From Lucifuga dentata (Eukaryota; Chordata; Actinopteri; Ophidiiformes; Bythitidae): a DNA stretch of 64,000 nucleotides. The position numbers and the translations under genes were made by a program. The notes under the pieces are model-generated. The model had not been told where the DNA came from. It saw only the letters and a list, made by a program, of their open reading frames with translations, and did not search any database. How positions within the stretch are numbered: position 1 is the first letter of the stretch; each line of letters starts with the position of its first letter. Shown piece by piece: positions 1-29,500 of this stretch. Location of the stretch: contig VXCM01000116.1 of the NCBI GenBank assembly GCA_014773175.1, forward strand, positions 310,001 to 374,000, given 5' to 3'.

Positions 1-12
1 AGAGCGAGAGAG

Positions 13-58
<46 letters not shown>
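1..58. repeat. (GA)n microsatellite
   Basis: Nearly pure AG dinucleotide run cut by the window edge. Confidence 0.95.
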
Positions 59-62
<4 letters not shown>

Positions 63-1145
63 TTGACGGTCACTTGAGACCAGATTAGCAGATTACATGT
101 TGGACAAGCTGAATGTTCACATGTTCTCACAAACAAGGCTTCATATCTTCACACACATACACACACACACCACGCACGCACAAATAAACCTGCACATGTT
201 AACAAAGCTGGATTCATCAAGAGGAAAAAACTATGACCCATATGTCACTTACAGTAGTGCCCATTGTCACATTTCTGGTGCTCTGACACCTCCTTAGAGA
301 CTTGTAACGTTCTATTTATTGCCATATTGTTTACCGCACAGATTTAGAGATAAATGACACAGCGTTGCATGCAGATGAAAACCTCAGGAATCACTATTTT
401 GAACTGCTTGACTGAGCATTTTTCAAATGAATGAGGATTCAGGGAGGCTAATCAGAGATCAGAGTAATGAGGAACAATAAATGGACATATACAGGTAGGA
501 TATGAATATACAGAAAACACAGGGCTGTACTGTTTGCATTGTATGTCTGACCTCTTGACGTTATTTAACTGCTTGTCAGAGGATATCTCATTAACATTTG
601 AACTACTAAAAGCTACTTATGCTAGGAAAGCTCGCTGGGAAACTCAACATGTTCAGCCACACACTGCTTACATTTACTGTACAAACGAGAGAACAATAAA
701 AATAATGAGGCACTGGTAACATTTGAAGAAAGCATGTATATAACTGCTGAAATGAAGAAGGATGTAATCTTTGCTCCAACAAATGCATGTTTGCTTTCAT
801 TTTACTGTCATGAAGCAAGTTTAGGAGGAGAGGGGTGAGGATACCACAACAAATCATGTTTTCTAACAAATGCCCTCTTTCTATCCCTCCTTCCTCTCAG
901 TTTTTTAGATTTTCCATCACTTGATCTTTGGCTGTTGTTCTTGAGGTGATTTTAATTATGTGTAGCTGCCTTCTTGTTACGTTTAAATGAAATAAATTAC
1001 AAATAAATAAAGGAAAATTAGAGTGGCAATATAAATATGATTGGACAATTGTTCACTTTATGTATCATTTAAACTTTTGAAAAATAACCAATGGACATTT
1101 CACAATTACTACATTCTTGACCTTTTCTTTTTTGACGTTTCACAG
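1..1145 (+). other. Partial tmem132d intron at window start
   Basis: Noncoding intron sequence before the first visible exon. It begins inside a (GA)n microsatellite and has a short (CA)n patch near 153-180. No other feature is seen. Confidence 0.6.
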
Positions 1146-15835
<14,690 letters not shown>

Positions 15836-17363
15836 CACAGAACTTGATGAAACTGCTCTTGTACAGTAGATGTGGCTTTGATCACCTCAATGCCTTTGCT
15901 AACTCCAATAACTGTAAAGAATCTGGGACTTTGCAATGATCCTCCTCCACATTTCCTTACCTATCAAGGCCTTTTATATCAACATGTACAGTATATTATT
16001 GTTAATATTAGAAAGTGGGTGTGTCTGAAGTTGTTTCAAAGGGTTGGCTAGGTGGACTCTCATCTTTGTGCAATAATGCTTAAAGCCAACAAATGTTTAT
16101 GCTGCATGTGGAAAACCTACTTGTCTATGTTTCTGCACTCACATGTTGGACATAAAAAGTGTCCACAATTACAAGCATACAGATTACCAGAAGGATATGG
16201 GTTTCACAACACAATATTGTTTTTATCAAACCCATGACTCACTGGGTGTTTTCTATTATGCAATACCTAAGTCTTTTTTCTTCGTACATTTAAGTTATTG
16301 TTTTTCACCCAATTTTTCCATTAAAACATTATGATCTTAAATACTGACTTTGAATATTGTTTCTAAATCTAACCATCAGGTTTTAGAAGAATAATATGCA
16401 TTTTAATACTGTAATAGTTTGTAAAGCATAATTTTTAGCTGTCTAGGGTTTGGTTTATTCATATTAGTCTCACATTTGTCAGAGCATTTTACAACATCTT
16501 ACTTGTTGTAACATTACAACATGTTACATTTGATGTTCTAAATTCAGTCACTGCATGTCGACACAAAACCTAAGACCTTAACTTATGACCACAGAAAGCC
16601 TTCTAACCAGTTCATGCTCTGGTATGTTGTCAAAATGAATCTTTTTGACAAGAAATTGCATGAACTTTTTATGACCTTCTAACCTTTAAACAAATTGTGT
16701 TTTTCCTGGGCCTTTATTTATGAGCGGCTCGACCATTGCAATTCATTAAAAATGAATGTTGTAGCAATAGAGACCGAAGGAAAGAAAGACATATTGGATG
16801 GAACCGTTTTTGGCATCACTGGGTTACTGCATTTTGGGGAAAAGTTTGGGGAAAGAAATAACTGGATATTCAGAACTTAGTTTAGAATGACAGACATTTA
16901 AATTTCTTAATAGTGCTGATGTATTTCAGGATATGTTGAAATGCAAACATACATTTTCAGACCACATTTGTTTAAACAAAACAAAATTTTTTTGTTGTTC
17001 ATCACTTTTATTTACTTAAGCTGAACCATAAATAACAGCATACCCTTACGAATTTCAAATACATAAATATATAAATATATGACAGCAACAGAACTTTTTT
17101 TATTCTGTCATATCAGTATCTATCATACTGCCCTCCAATCCTCTTTAGATCTTTGTTTGAAAGTGCTCTACAGCATAATTTAAGACTATTTGTGCTGCAC
17201 AACATGCTTACAGTTAGTCATAATTATATCTTTGCAATATATATATAATTTATTTATTTTTTTCCCATTATTCTTATTTATTTAAAAAAGACATATTTCC
17301 CTATTTTCTGTCCCTTAAGCTCCTGAGACACTAGCGGTGGAACTGAACGGTGTGATGTTGTAC
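15836..17363. other. Convergent 3' untranslated/intergenic region of tmem132d and glt1d1
   Basis: AT-rich sequence between two stop codons that face each other. A candidate plus-strand poly(A) signal ATTAAA lies at 16320-16325. Candidate minus-strand signals (AATAAA read as TTTATT) lie at 17249-17254 and 17007-17012. The actual 3' ends cannot be placed from sequence alone, and the two transcripts could overlap. Confidence 0.5.
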
Positions 17364-17510
17364 TCAGTGCAGAATCTCCACCAACCTCTGGTAGGTCTCT
17401 TTCTCCTGTTTCAAGCTATGGTGTTCTTCCACGTAGCATTTTCCATTCCTCACCACACTCTTCCTCAGCTCATGATCTGACAGCAGCCTCTCTGACTGAT
17501 GCACAAATTC
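17364..17510 (-). CDS. glt1d1: glt1d1 exon 12 (stop codon)
   Basis: Encodes [20 protein letters not shown] through [11 protein letters not shown] and TGA at 17366-17364. This is the C-terminal helical extension common at the end of Glycos_transf_1 domains. Acceptor CTGACAG. Confidence 0.93.
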   Translation of the reverse strand, partial: EFVHQSERLLSDHELRKSVVRNGKCYVEEHHSLKQEKETYQRLVEILH

Positions 17511-20500
17511 CTGTCAGGGACGTAATTGAAAATGAGTTTCATTTACTACCAAATGCCACTTGGAATTAACCACTGAAGTTGCTCAAAGACATGTTTTTTT
17601 AAACTATGCCGCTACACGATGGGGTGTCAAAGGAATATGGGAAGATTAGAAAAAAATCAGACAAATGAAGAATGACTAATGGAGCTTTTGCTATGCACAA
17701 TTGAGTTGTGGTATACCCATACAGCTGGCTCAATTCTGCTGGCTCATCTGCTGGCAGAGCAGGCTGAGAGGAGCCTCCAACAGAATGAATGAGTGAATTC
17801 CATTCTGCAACATGGCAGGCAACTTCTACTGTAGCAGAGAAATTTACCATCAGTCCATCAGTCCACTTCACTCAAGTGACATCATTATATTTGAAGAGGT
17901 TCTTGGTGGGAAATGGCTCTTCTTATGACCATATGCAAGCTATAAATCCACTACAACTCGATTAAAGCTCAATTCATGAGCAGCATGCTTATAATAACTT
18001 AAGAAAATTAAGAAAATTAATTAATTAATTAAGAAAATTATAGAGGCAGACAGGAAATCCAATTTTTCTCTTTGTAGGATTCAAGTCTGTTTTTGTTTCA
18101 ATTGACACTTTTTTTGTTACACATCCTCCTCTTGTACTTGCTTTGAGTGCTTAAGAAAGCAGAAACAATTTCAATTACAACTGAGAGAGGATGTCAAAGC
18201 ATATGAGAGTTTTGAGTGATCCGTTGCGATGAAAGTTCTGGCTGAAAGATCGGCACATAATGGCCATCCACACTTTCAGGCTGAGGTCATGTTTATCTAC
18301 CCCAAGTCGCTGGAACCATCTGTGAGAGTTTCCTTATGGCACGGATTTCTCTGCTGCTAAGCTAAGCACGTGACCTCCCCACCAAGAGAAGACTTATCTC
18401 CTGACATCACAACATCACGCTAGAGCATGCCGTTTTTATTCTTCATACCATTGTGCTTTAACCCTCCATCAGCTGGCCTTATACTGTAATTTCGATTTGC
18501 TTCAAACCTCATTAAACTTCAGATTAAACAGTTCTCATGGGAGCTCCAGTTTTTGCCTGATTGCTGTCATACGTTTCATCACTATATGATTCTGAAGATA
18601 ACTTTACTCTATCGATGAAAGCTGCAATTTCAATCCCATGAACAGATTCTTTTTTTTTTTTTTTTTAANTTTTTTTTTTTTTTTTTTAAATAGTATACTG
18701 GCTTAGACTGGACTAATAATAAATACAATACAAAGATCTACAAAATGGTGCAGAGTTTGTAATACTTCATACAGTAATACTTCCCAAAACATTTTATTAT
18801 TAGCACTTTCTACTGCAGGTCATTAGAGGTGGTATGAGTGGCCGTAGGCTATGGTGTTATCACTTATCTGTAGTCCATTAACTCAGTCAGTGCTAAAGCT
18901 TAATAGTGCTTAATGCATGTGACAACCTGGTCAGCGTTTGTCATTATGTACCTGAGGAGACGAGTACAGCAGGCCAGTCACCTCGTGCTGCACCACAGCT
19001 GCATTTCCTGGAATGTTCCTGGCCACCACAGGCACCCCAAGATCCATGGCCTGTTAGAGCAGAGAATGAAACGCTCACAGATGCCCAATGACATTCATAA
19101 AGTCAAAAGTTACTCAAGCATAGAATCAAATGCTCTTATCCTTATTAAGAAAATGCACCTGAATAAGGTTTGTAAATTGTAGAATTCAGCTGTGCAGCCC
19201 TTCAGTGCCTCAGCGCACTTACGGAATTAATAATGTGTATCAGCTAATACTTCTCAGGCAGGTTGTTGAGTGAAACATGCTAACACGCTAACCAGACTTT
19301 AAGCCTTCGGTGGATTGCCCTAATCGACAATGTTTAAAAGAGATTAAGTGGATTATAGTTTTGCTCACTCAGGAATGGGAAGATTGGAATCAAACTATTA
19401 ATTTGGGTAATCGTTCCTGCGGTACTCTGATAACATTGTAGCTGAGTAAGAAAGAGTGAGATAAAAACACCTGAAACTACACAGTTTATCTTTTGAACGG
19501 ACTTTTGGATGACATACTAGGAGTACATGCTTTAATACATCAATCCTCACAGCATTATACTGCATGAGTTGTATAAAGTTGTGTTTAGCAGCCAAAAAGT
19601 CAAGATATACTACTGTTCAATAACCCATGAGCCCAGACGATGTTTACCTCTAAGATTGCTGCTGACATGCCCTCTGACACAGAGCAGTTGACCACGGCAA
19701 AGCAGCTCTTCATGGCTGCATGAAGCTCCTGTTGGCTCCTCTCCTGGGCCAAGAAGACCCCTGCTGTTCTGCAGAGGCAGTAACAAAGCATACTTCTGCA
19801 TGACTCAGAGCTCACAGAGGCGTGAATGATGGTGAACAGCAGTGACAAGCTGAGGTCAGTAAACACGGGTACACTGTGTGTAACATGCACCGAGAGTCCA
19901 GGTAAATTCCTAAACAGAGAGGGCAGCTTCCTGCCACACACATCTTTGTTGTGGCGATGGCCCTTGGCAAGAAAGAGCAGCAAAGCCTCAACAGCAGGTT
20001 AAAAATAAATACTGGATCTTGGCACTCGCTTTAGTGCATCGTACTTACATTCTGCTAAGATAAATCTAAGATAGGTTCACTTGCATACTTTCTTGTAACA
20101 CAGGGATTAAGAGAAGGATAGCAGATAAGTCTTAAAATTTCTCAAAGGAGCAAAGACCTGGTAATAAGTCTGTCAGATCTCAAGGTTGCTTTTGAATTAT
20201 GGCTGATAAAAGAGAAAATAAATAAATAAATAAATAAATAAACCAAAACAGAAGGCTTACCTTTTAGAAACAGCCTCAACTTCCATAGTTAGCACAGGAT
20301 CAATCTGTAAGAGATGAACAAAGCCCTTTTCTGACTACTTTTGAGAAGGATACCAGCAATAACTTAAACAGTGAGGAGAAATAAATGACACAAATTATTA
20401 ATTTATATCATGAACAAATCATTCCCTGAAAATCCTGTCCTTTCCGAGATTGGGGTCAGGGTGGGGAGGGTGGCCAATCTGATTAATTGCAATGTGGGAT

Positions 20501-23500
20501 TTGCGTGCATTAGCCTGCCCACAGAAAAGTCAGAGCATAGCAATTCAGGTCAAAGATGCTGCCAAGCAAGCTGCTACTGTTTATTTTCTCTTTTATGTTA
20601 TAGCTCATGGCATTTCTTAATTGATTCTGCTTTAAAGCACGAGCGCGTTCTAATCAAAGAATCCAAATTGAGAGCATTTTTGTATCCTGGTGTAATCTGG
20701 GATTTAGCAGACATGGCAAACCCAGCAGGGGATAAAGTCACAGCCCACAGTAAAGGCCGTACTGACAAACACGTGATTTAAGCACAGATTCTGCAGAGTC
20801 CCAGTGTGACTCGACACAACACAAACAGAGGGGAAGGGTGTGACCGGTAAGGGAAGATCTGCAATGGACTTTAATGCTCAAGCTTCTAATGCCTGTTCCT
20901 GTATAATGACATAATTATGACATTGCATCTTATCATCCGCCATGTGTTTTAAAGGACCATACCGGCGATTGTGCATGTTTGAGCCTAATAAATTCAATTT
21001 TCATACACGTAACGTTACTGACAAACATTTCCGAAAGCATACTGGAATGGTAAATTAATTTTTTTTCCCTACCTTTCGGACCACCATTGGTTACAGTTCA
21101 TTCTGGTACGCTATTAAAATCAACTTGTTGATACTTGAAACGTTANGACCACCATTGGTTACAGTTCATTCTGGTACGCTATTAAAATCAACTTGTTGAT
21201 ACTTGAAACGTTATTTGGAAAGGTAATATATCATCACAAACAACACGTGTATTCAGTTTTGTTTTGTTTTTTTCGAAGTTGTGTAATTTTAGCGTTTAAG
21301 AGCAATAAAAAGCACGGAGTGAATGTATGGCTCCACTGGGAAATATAGTCCCAAAAGTTATCGAAAAACTTAAATGATTATGACTTCATAAGGCTGCGTA
21401 ACTATGAGCAGGCGAAATATCAATTTTTAAGGTGTGTATCACTTGAATATTTGATTTTGAAAGATTAAGAGATTTTGCAATATATCAGGAAAGCTGAAAT
21501 ACGGTTTTATCCTTTGGGAAATGACTGTCAGTAATGTAACATGTATGAAAATTGAATATATTAGCCTCAAACATGCATGATTGCCAGTATGGTCCTTTAA
21601 AGCAATATGACACACACGGTAAATGTGAAATGGCTTTATAGTATGTTTCCCCAAGTTTCATTCTAAGTAAAGGGAAGGAACTTAATTTGCATACGTGTAT
21701 ACTGTGTATCATTTAATTTCTCAGAAAATATTCACGCCAACATGCATCCACAGTGATTCAAGAGTGACTAGAAGAATCACACAATTCTACACAAATACAA
21801 CCTTTTCATTAATCATGTAAACACAGCGTAGCAGAGCAAAAAGCAGCTCTAAGACAGCATAATAAGCATATACCTCTGGCCATCTCTGAATGAGGCGTTT
21901 TAAAGCAAAACTAAAACAGAGCATACCTTTTGCCTGACACCGCTGTTTGAAAGAAAGAAAAGACACTAAAATACTGTACATCTTCTGTATGTCTATGTTA
22001 CAGCAAGTCAAGGGGAACAGAATACGAAGAAACAGAAATCAATGAAAAGGTTGATTGAAAATGAAATGAGACACAAGAACAGTTGTAAAAGCAAGTTATG
22101 AGTTCTCTCTGCAGCACCTCTAAGCAGATGGAAGTTCAACACCCTATCATTAATGTTCGATCAGCTAAAATCAGCACATAAAAAAGGAAAAACCCTGATT
22201 TGATGGACATGATTGATATAAGGACACGCTGACTGTTTGTGCACATCTATAATGTCTTTGGAAGTGATGAAACTCACACTGTGACTGGCACAGAAGAATG
22301 ATGGTGTGTGACTTTCCCCTGCCAGGAGTGTAATCTATACCTGCACATGTCCTGATACGAGCCCACCCAGCTGCGGCAAAATGAGGAGGCAGCTCTATAC
22401 AGGTCAGTAGTCAGGCAAGTGCTGATCGTAAGGAAGCAATTCACCACTCTGTCACGCAGTCAACCGTTTAGGCACAAAAAAGAAACAAGGCCACTGCTGC
22501 TGCTGCTGACCCGCCCCCTGCTTGCAGAAGATTGCCATTCAAGCCGAGCGATGGCCGCAATTCCAGCTAAACGGCTAATGCTGATATCTGTGCTACATCC
22601 AATTAGAGGCTGTCTAGATTCTCACGGCAGGTTAACAGAACAGAATTTCTAGGCACAGAAGGAGACACATGACATGTATTATGTGCAAGATCCTTGACCG
22701 TATGGTTACCTTTGGTCCAATAATGACCAACACATTCAAAGGATTCTCACGGTGCCATTCTGAAAGACATAAAACAAGAATTGCAAACAAGACCACAAGA
22801 GTTTTGGAAAAAAATAGGAACAGAAAAACATGATCATTTAAAGCAGAAAAGCATTTTTACTGTACAAACAGCTCTTTAAGTTTCAGACTTAGGACACCTA
22901 TGGAAAGCCAAATGCGCCAAAATGAAATACATAAAAACAATATTATGAAATAAATAACTCTATGCAAAAGTACCAATAAATTATGAAATAATTCCGTAAA
23001 TCATTATTATCATGAAATTTTATTTCATAACAACATTGAAAAATGGGGCATTATTTCATAATGCCCCATTTTTGAAGTCTCTCTCTTATTTCACAACACT
23101 GTTTTTCCGAATGCTCTTCATATATCATAATGAGACATTTCATGATGAGATTTTCGACGAGATTTCAGGACCAGTGGGCGTAGCCTTACACTGAGCGGTT
23201 GTTCCAGGTTCCAGTAGTCAGCGAAGGCAGACAAACTAATAAATAAACTGCAAACTAAAGTAAAAACTCAAGTAAACTCAAGTAAAAATGTTCAACTTAC
23301 AACTATTAAACTACCACCAAATCAAGTTTTGAGATTTTTTCTTGAGATAAAGTAGCTGCTTAGAATTCGAATATATGGTCGACCTGATTAAAATAATGCT
23401 GAATTATTTTTTAATAGTTTCAAAAATGTTTACGTACAATTTGAGTGACGTCAGTCGCCCTCTAGCGCTGTCATACATACTGTACATGTATACTTTTTAT

Positions 23501-26500
23501 GAAAATCAATTAAAATAAAAAAGGATTTGATTAGGACCCTATTGATTTTGCTAAGAGCTGACATTCTCAAACGAACAATAGCCCAAAAGTGTTGGGCCAT
23601 CATGAGTGATTAGAAGAATCCTACCGCAATTTTGCATACATAAATTTTACAAGAAGCTGGAACTCAACCACTAAGATATAATATTGTGCCTAATTTATGA
23701 GGAGGCTACCATAGCCACCCCCCAAAGACAACTCAGAATACAGAAATACAGAGAGAAAGGCCTTGGAATTAGAGGGTTTATCTGACTTGGGAGTTGAACA
23801 TGCTTCAATGGTATCAAATAATACTATCTTGGTAGCTGTCCTATCTAGTGCACTTACACAGGTGTTTCATTATCTATACTGTACACATAAAAAACAGTTA
23901 CAGTATATACAAAGACATGAATTTGTACCTGAAAAAGCCTCCACTAGATAGAGCGGGTCCTTAACTCTTCTGAGGCCACAGACCAGCAGGAAGACATGCA
24001 GCTCCTCCGCATGCTCTTCGCTTATACCTGGAGACGAACCGACAGGCAGATAGTGCCACAATATCAAAACACTGCATAATGAACATCCCAAGAACATCAG
24101 CAGATAATGAAAGCAATACATCACCCAAGGTCATGAGGAAAATAAGACAGCAGTGACTAATGTGCTCACACAATTCTCTGATCAGAATTGTAACGCTCAG
24201 CAGGGAAATGTCTACCGAAAACATTGGAAGGTTGCAGGCAGCGTAATCACTGTGTAATGTGGTATAGCTACAGACCGTGAGCATCAGGATGACAATTTGT
24301 ACACTGAACAGCCCTATATTAAAATAGTTGTGATGTTTTGATGACGGGCAGAAAAAATCAGCTGTTTTTCCCAGATCAACTAAATTTCATGTTCAATCCT
24401 GAGCTTATTGAGGAACTGGAGGCCATCATGGACTTGCCAAAGCCAACAGATAGAAGTCCTGACCTTAATAACACTGCTATGTGCCAAATCAAATTGTCTG
24501 CTGCCAGATTAGTCCAGCGCAAGAGAATGAAGCAGTTCTTTTATTGTTATTAAAGAGGAGCTGATTGTTAAAGAAGCATTGCATTGATTATTAGAATGAG
24601 AAACCGTGTTAGTAAAGATAAACACCCATGTCATTACCAAAGAACAAGATGCAGGAAAAAGTAGAAAGTGTGGCTGAGAAACATTCCAAAGCACAGACCT
24701 GTCACGATGAGCAGGAAGTTCAAACATAAAGAAATGAAACCATTGGAACTCAAATGAAATTAATCTATCCTGAGGGGGAAAACAGACTGTGCAAATCTTT
24801 TGTTGTGCCAGCAGCAATCTCCTCTCTCTTTTTGTATTTCTTAGAGTTGTATGCAAAACACTTTCTTGTTCATCTGCCTTTGATTTCAGAAGGGCGTTCT
24901 GAATTCCCTAATGCCTTTATCAGTCTGTGTGTTTGTGTGTGCGCGCAAGGGCATAGGAGCAGATATCTGTCTGACTGGCTCATATTAATTTGTTGAGTGG
25001 CACAGGGTGACACAGATGGCAAAACCTGGGGGGAGTGTGGCCAAAATAAAGAAAACACCACTGACAAAAGCTTTGAACGATGAAAGTCACACTTACAAGG
25101 CATCCACATGACACATTAAGACAATTAGCATTATGAATCAATTTAAAGAGGTCTGATAATCAACGCTTCTATTTTTTATTTGGAAAAAGAAATGAACATA
25201 TTGTGTCTAACCTAAAGGATGAGGGGTTGTGCGACGGATTCCAAAAATGTGTTTTTCCTAAATATGATAACTGCTCTGATACTATAGAGTAATATCTGTA
25301 GTTGGAGGAAAAAAAACCCATCACTTTTTATTAATCAATAAGTAAAAATTGTGTTGATAAGAAAATATGTACAATGTCTACATAAGTAGGAGTAATATAT
25401 TCCTTTAATCTGGCAAGCTCAATCACAAAGTATATGTTTAAGGAAAAAAAAACCTGTTTAGAACAAAAAAATCAAAGTTAAGCTTTACTGTAATCTTGTC
25501 TGATGTATTTCACCCTTTTCCCTACACTCACACAGGGACACATCCGAGAGCCGAGGCATGCCATGGCGTGACTTATCCGCCTGTTAAACACAGTGTCAGC
25601 ATGTAATGTGGGAGTTGTTTGAAGTGATAATTGCTTTGCATGATAATATAATGGCCCGAGAATATGAGGTCATTTTCCAGCATCACATGCTGGAGCAAAC
25701 ATTGTACCCTGATGATGTCCCCACACTACAAGATGATAACGACCCCCACACACATAAAACTAATTCAAGAGTGGTTTAATGAACGCCAGCATCAAATTAA
25801 AGGTTCCTTTGTCACCCTGATCGTCAGCAAATGAACTAATTCCTGAGAGAAGGTAGATTCCTGGAAATGAATGATGGTGTTGTTGAACAATATTTCAGTA
25901 ATCTCTGGAACTGTCATAAACTCATAAACCAGGGGTCCCCTGATGACCTTTTCATGTTTTTAATCTCAAAATTGGCATCTCATCAGTGATTTTGCATGTT
26001 TGGGCCCAAAATATATAAACCGCATATATGTTATGCTACTGACAACAATTTCCCAAAATATACTGCTGGAGCAGTAAATATTGGAATTGTTTTTTCTTAA
26101 CTTCCACAGTACCACTGATTTCAGTTCATTCCAGTATGCTACAAAAATCAACTTGTAGAAACTTATAATCTGCTTCAGATAATTAAATTCGTCACAGTGA
26201 ACACAGTATCCATTAATTTTTTTTTTTTTCAAAGTTACTTCATGTAACTGGTCCAACATGGAGCAGCATGGAAGAAAATGTGTCTGCCGGGGAATATACT
26301 GTAGTCCCGGAGAAGACAGCTTTTACAGAGAAATTAAAAACAACTGTCCCTTCTGCATTTGGATATACCAGGATGTTACCAGGCGAAACACTGAATTTTA
26401 AGGTTGATTTTGAAAGATTAGGGGATTTGTCAAAATAACAGGAAAACTAATCTCCAGTTTTAAGTTTTGGGAATGGTTGTCAGTAACATAACTTGTATTC

Positions 26501-29500
26501 GGGTAGAATTTATTGGGCTTAAACATGCAAAATCACCAGTACTGTCCTTTAAATGCCATTTCCTTGGCCTGTCATCTGAGTGCAGTTCATCTTAGGTGAT
26601 AAAACAACTCACAAGTATTAAACTATGATGTGGTTCTGGCACTTATTTAGGATGCCTTCTGGTCAGATTACAAGGAGACCCTGGGGCCAGCAGGCTAGAG
26701 GAATTACATCTCCTTGGTAGCCTGGAAGAGCCTCAGGAGCACCCAGGAGAAGCGACAGGAAGGGCTTGGGAAAAAGACACCTGAGCTGCTCTACTTGCTG
26801 TTTTGCTACTGTAATCTTGATCAGGAAAAGAACTAGAAAATGGACAGAGAAGGGCACACTGCTCAGGACTTATATGGCATAATTGCAAGGATGATTAACG
26901 CTGTTTTGAAGGTAAAGTTTGGCGTTTTCATTATTTTGCCTACTTGCTGTCTGAAACACAAAAACAAAATCTTCTGAACATCATAGCAGAAGTTAGTCAG
27001 TTTTGGAATCAACATCTTGAGTATGATAATTTCCTGTACTTCCTTCACACATCATTTGCTTTCTGATTACGAATTCATAGCACAGCTTCACTGTAAACTT
27101 CAGGGAATTTTTTGGTGTAATTTATTCAGTAATCACAGTACTCCTCAAGGACCGAATACCTGTCACTTTGTGCAGTGCAGACCCCCTGCTTGTTTCTTTT
27201 CACCCTTCAATGATTCAGAGCACTGCTTCTCAGCCCACACTGCTGTTCTTCTCATCCCAGCGCTTGTGCATCACCCTACACCAACTAAAAAGGTTCGCAG
27301 CAGGGGTCACACACAACACATTGCCAGTCCATGAGTTTCATGGACTGGCAACCTCAGGATTCCAGAGGGTACATGGCACCCGAAGGATAACACAAACATC
27401 ACAAAGTCAAGTACCTTCAATCAGCTGGGAGGATTGCTTTGCCTCTCTCGCATTCTCTGATGTTCTTTTTAGAGCCACTGAGCCACTTCAGAATAAATTC
27501 AGTCCTTACACTCAAAGCTCTCCCAAATTCAATAAGCTAGCCTACTGTATCTAATATACTGCAGATTTTACACTTTGGCAATGAAAAACCATCTCAAAAT
27601 GAAGATAAGACCTGGGAGCTGAGAATATATATGGGAAAGCGCTCCCTGCTGTGTGGATGAAAGAATATAGGTTGGCACAGGAGTCTTATCAGTCACATTA
27701 TGTTGCGTAGAGAAAAATTAACTAAAGACTAAAGTTATGGAGACTGAATATTAATTACGGGATGTGACAAAACATGTCATTAAAGTTTAAAAGGAGGAAC
27801 TGCAACAGCTAATCAAGCAAAACCAAGTCAACAATATAACACCACTGTTTCAAAAATGGTCTGCTTTAGTTTTATGACAAGTAAACTTTATATATAGTCT
27901 CACCATAGCACATCTGTAACAATGATGTATAGACCTAATTAGTTTTCAGCTCATTTGAATGTGATCTCAGCTGTCTGACTTCAGGCCTTATTTGCTTCTT
28001 TTAACGTACAGAGAGTCACAGCTTCCAGAAACAATGCACTCATAAAAATGCAGAATAAAAGTTGTCTTGGCCTTAGCGCTGTGGTGATAGTGCAACGTTT
28101 TCTTTTATTAAACACATCTGGCCCACATTCAGAAGAAGTGACTCATTGAAATTGATACCATCATGCACACGCGTTCATAAACTCAAACAATCGCAATGAC
28201 AAGTCCGATTAAAGTGGTTTCATCACATTTGGAGAAAAGCACAATAGTGACGATGCACATTTCATGTAAAACAAATGGAGAAATGACTGTGGGCAATTAG
28301 TATTTCTCGCACTGGTTGAGAAGCATGGTGACAAATGGCCGCTGTGTCCAGGAGCCATTAATCAACTGTTCCTTTCTGTGCTCAGCTGTGTTTCATGTGT
28401 TTCATGTGCACTAATGTACCTGCAATGGACACCATGTTGCATTGTCCATTTTAAAGTCCCTTTTTGTGGAGGAGATATTCGGAGTACCAGCATATATTTA
28501 CTAAGCACGGCATTTGAAAAACTGGAGAATCTCTGGCCTCGCTCCCTGAGGCCCAACACCGATTCATCTAACTTAGCACAGCGTAACTTCGTGCTCTCAG
28601 ACCCACGCTTTTCTGTTTGGGGCTGCAAGTATTCCTTACTGTATTCTCTAAGGTGTCTCCAGTACTAGAGGAAGAGAAGGAGGTAAGGATAGAAGGAGGT
28701 GAGGCTAGGAAAAGGCAGAGTGCCTACTGCAATTGGCTGTGGTGTTTACATTTGAACAATGTCTGTATACACCAATTGTGTTACTTATTCCTCTCAGTCA
28801 TTCCAGTTTGGTTTTGGATCATCAGTACTATTGTATTCTGCTTTCCTCAGTAATTAGCATTAAAAGATTAAAATTCACAAAGGTGATTCTGGTGGATCTA
28901 TTTTAACCCCTGGAACACAACACCGTCTATCTTCTGGCTGCTATTCAACACTGTGCTTTTGATATTTGGTAGAATTTCTGCCATTTGGTCGAACATCAGC
29001 TGGCAGACATGACACTCTGTGGCACACAAATTGCCACAAAATAATGACTTCTGCTTATGATCTCTATGGAGGAAAATATTAAATATAATCAGATAAAACA
29101 CAGGATTATTATGAAACATAATTAGATAAAACACAATTGTCTGCTGAGGTTAAAATGGAGTTACATTACACAAGACTGAGGTAATTTATGCATGAAAAGT
29201 TTTTGGGATCAGCAAATGTGAAGCCAATAATAAGGTGTTGGTAAAGACCATAAAATACCGTGCTAAAATATCTTCAAAATATGAAAGATACATAACAGAG
29301 ATTTCATATTAAGTCTTGTTTTGAGCAGGAAGTGTGCATGTTCAGGTCCTGAAGCTTAGAAAGCTGCCATAAAATAACATAATATTTAGAAAATATCTGT
29401 CTAGTAATCTATCCAACAATACCTGAACTCCTTAAGAATTCAGTCCAGCAGAATTTCTCAGATGCTTCAGTCTTGATGCCTTAAAAAGAAAAAAAAAAAA

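Larger units (their letters stand above)
20305..22709 (-). other. glt1d1 intron 8, with foldback copy
   Basis: Contains TTAA foldback copy E (20953-21596), which itself includes an assembly duplication at the N at 21146. An (AAAT)n run at 20219-20243 lies just outside, in intron 9. Confidence 0.65.
24028..29422 (-). other. glt1d1 intron 6, 5.4 kb
   Basis: Contains foldback copy D (about 25964-26548) and a degenerate repeat-like stretch at about 26650-26840. Several short open frames on both strands show no recognisable domain. Confidence 0.55.

Noticed and set aside
24338..24553. Open frame with [18 protein letters not shown]
   Set aside because: Looks protein-like in composition but has no family match I know and no splice partners; judged chance.
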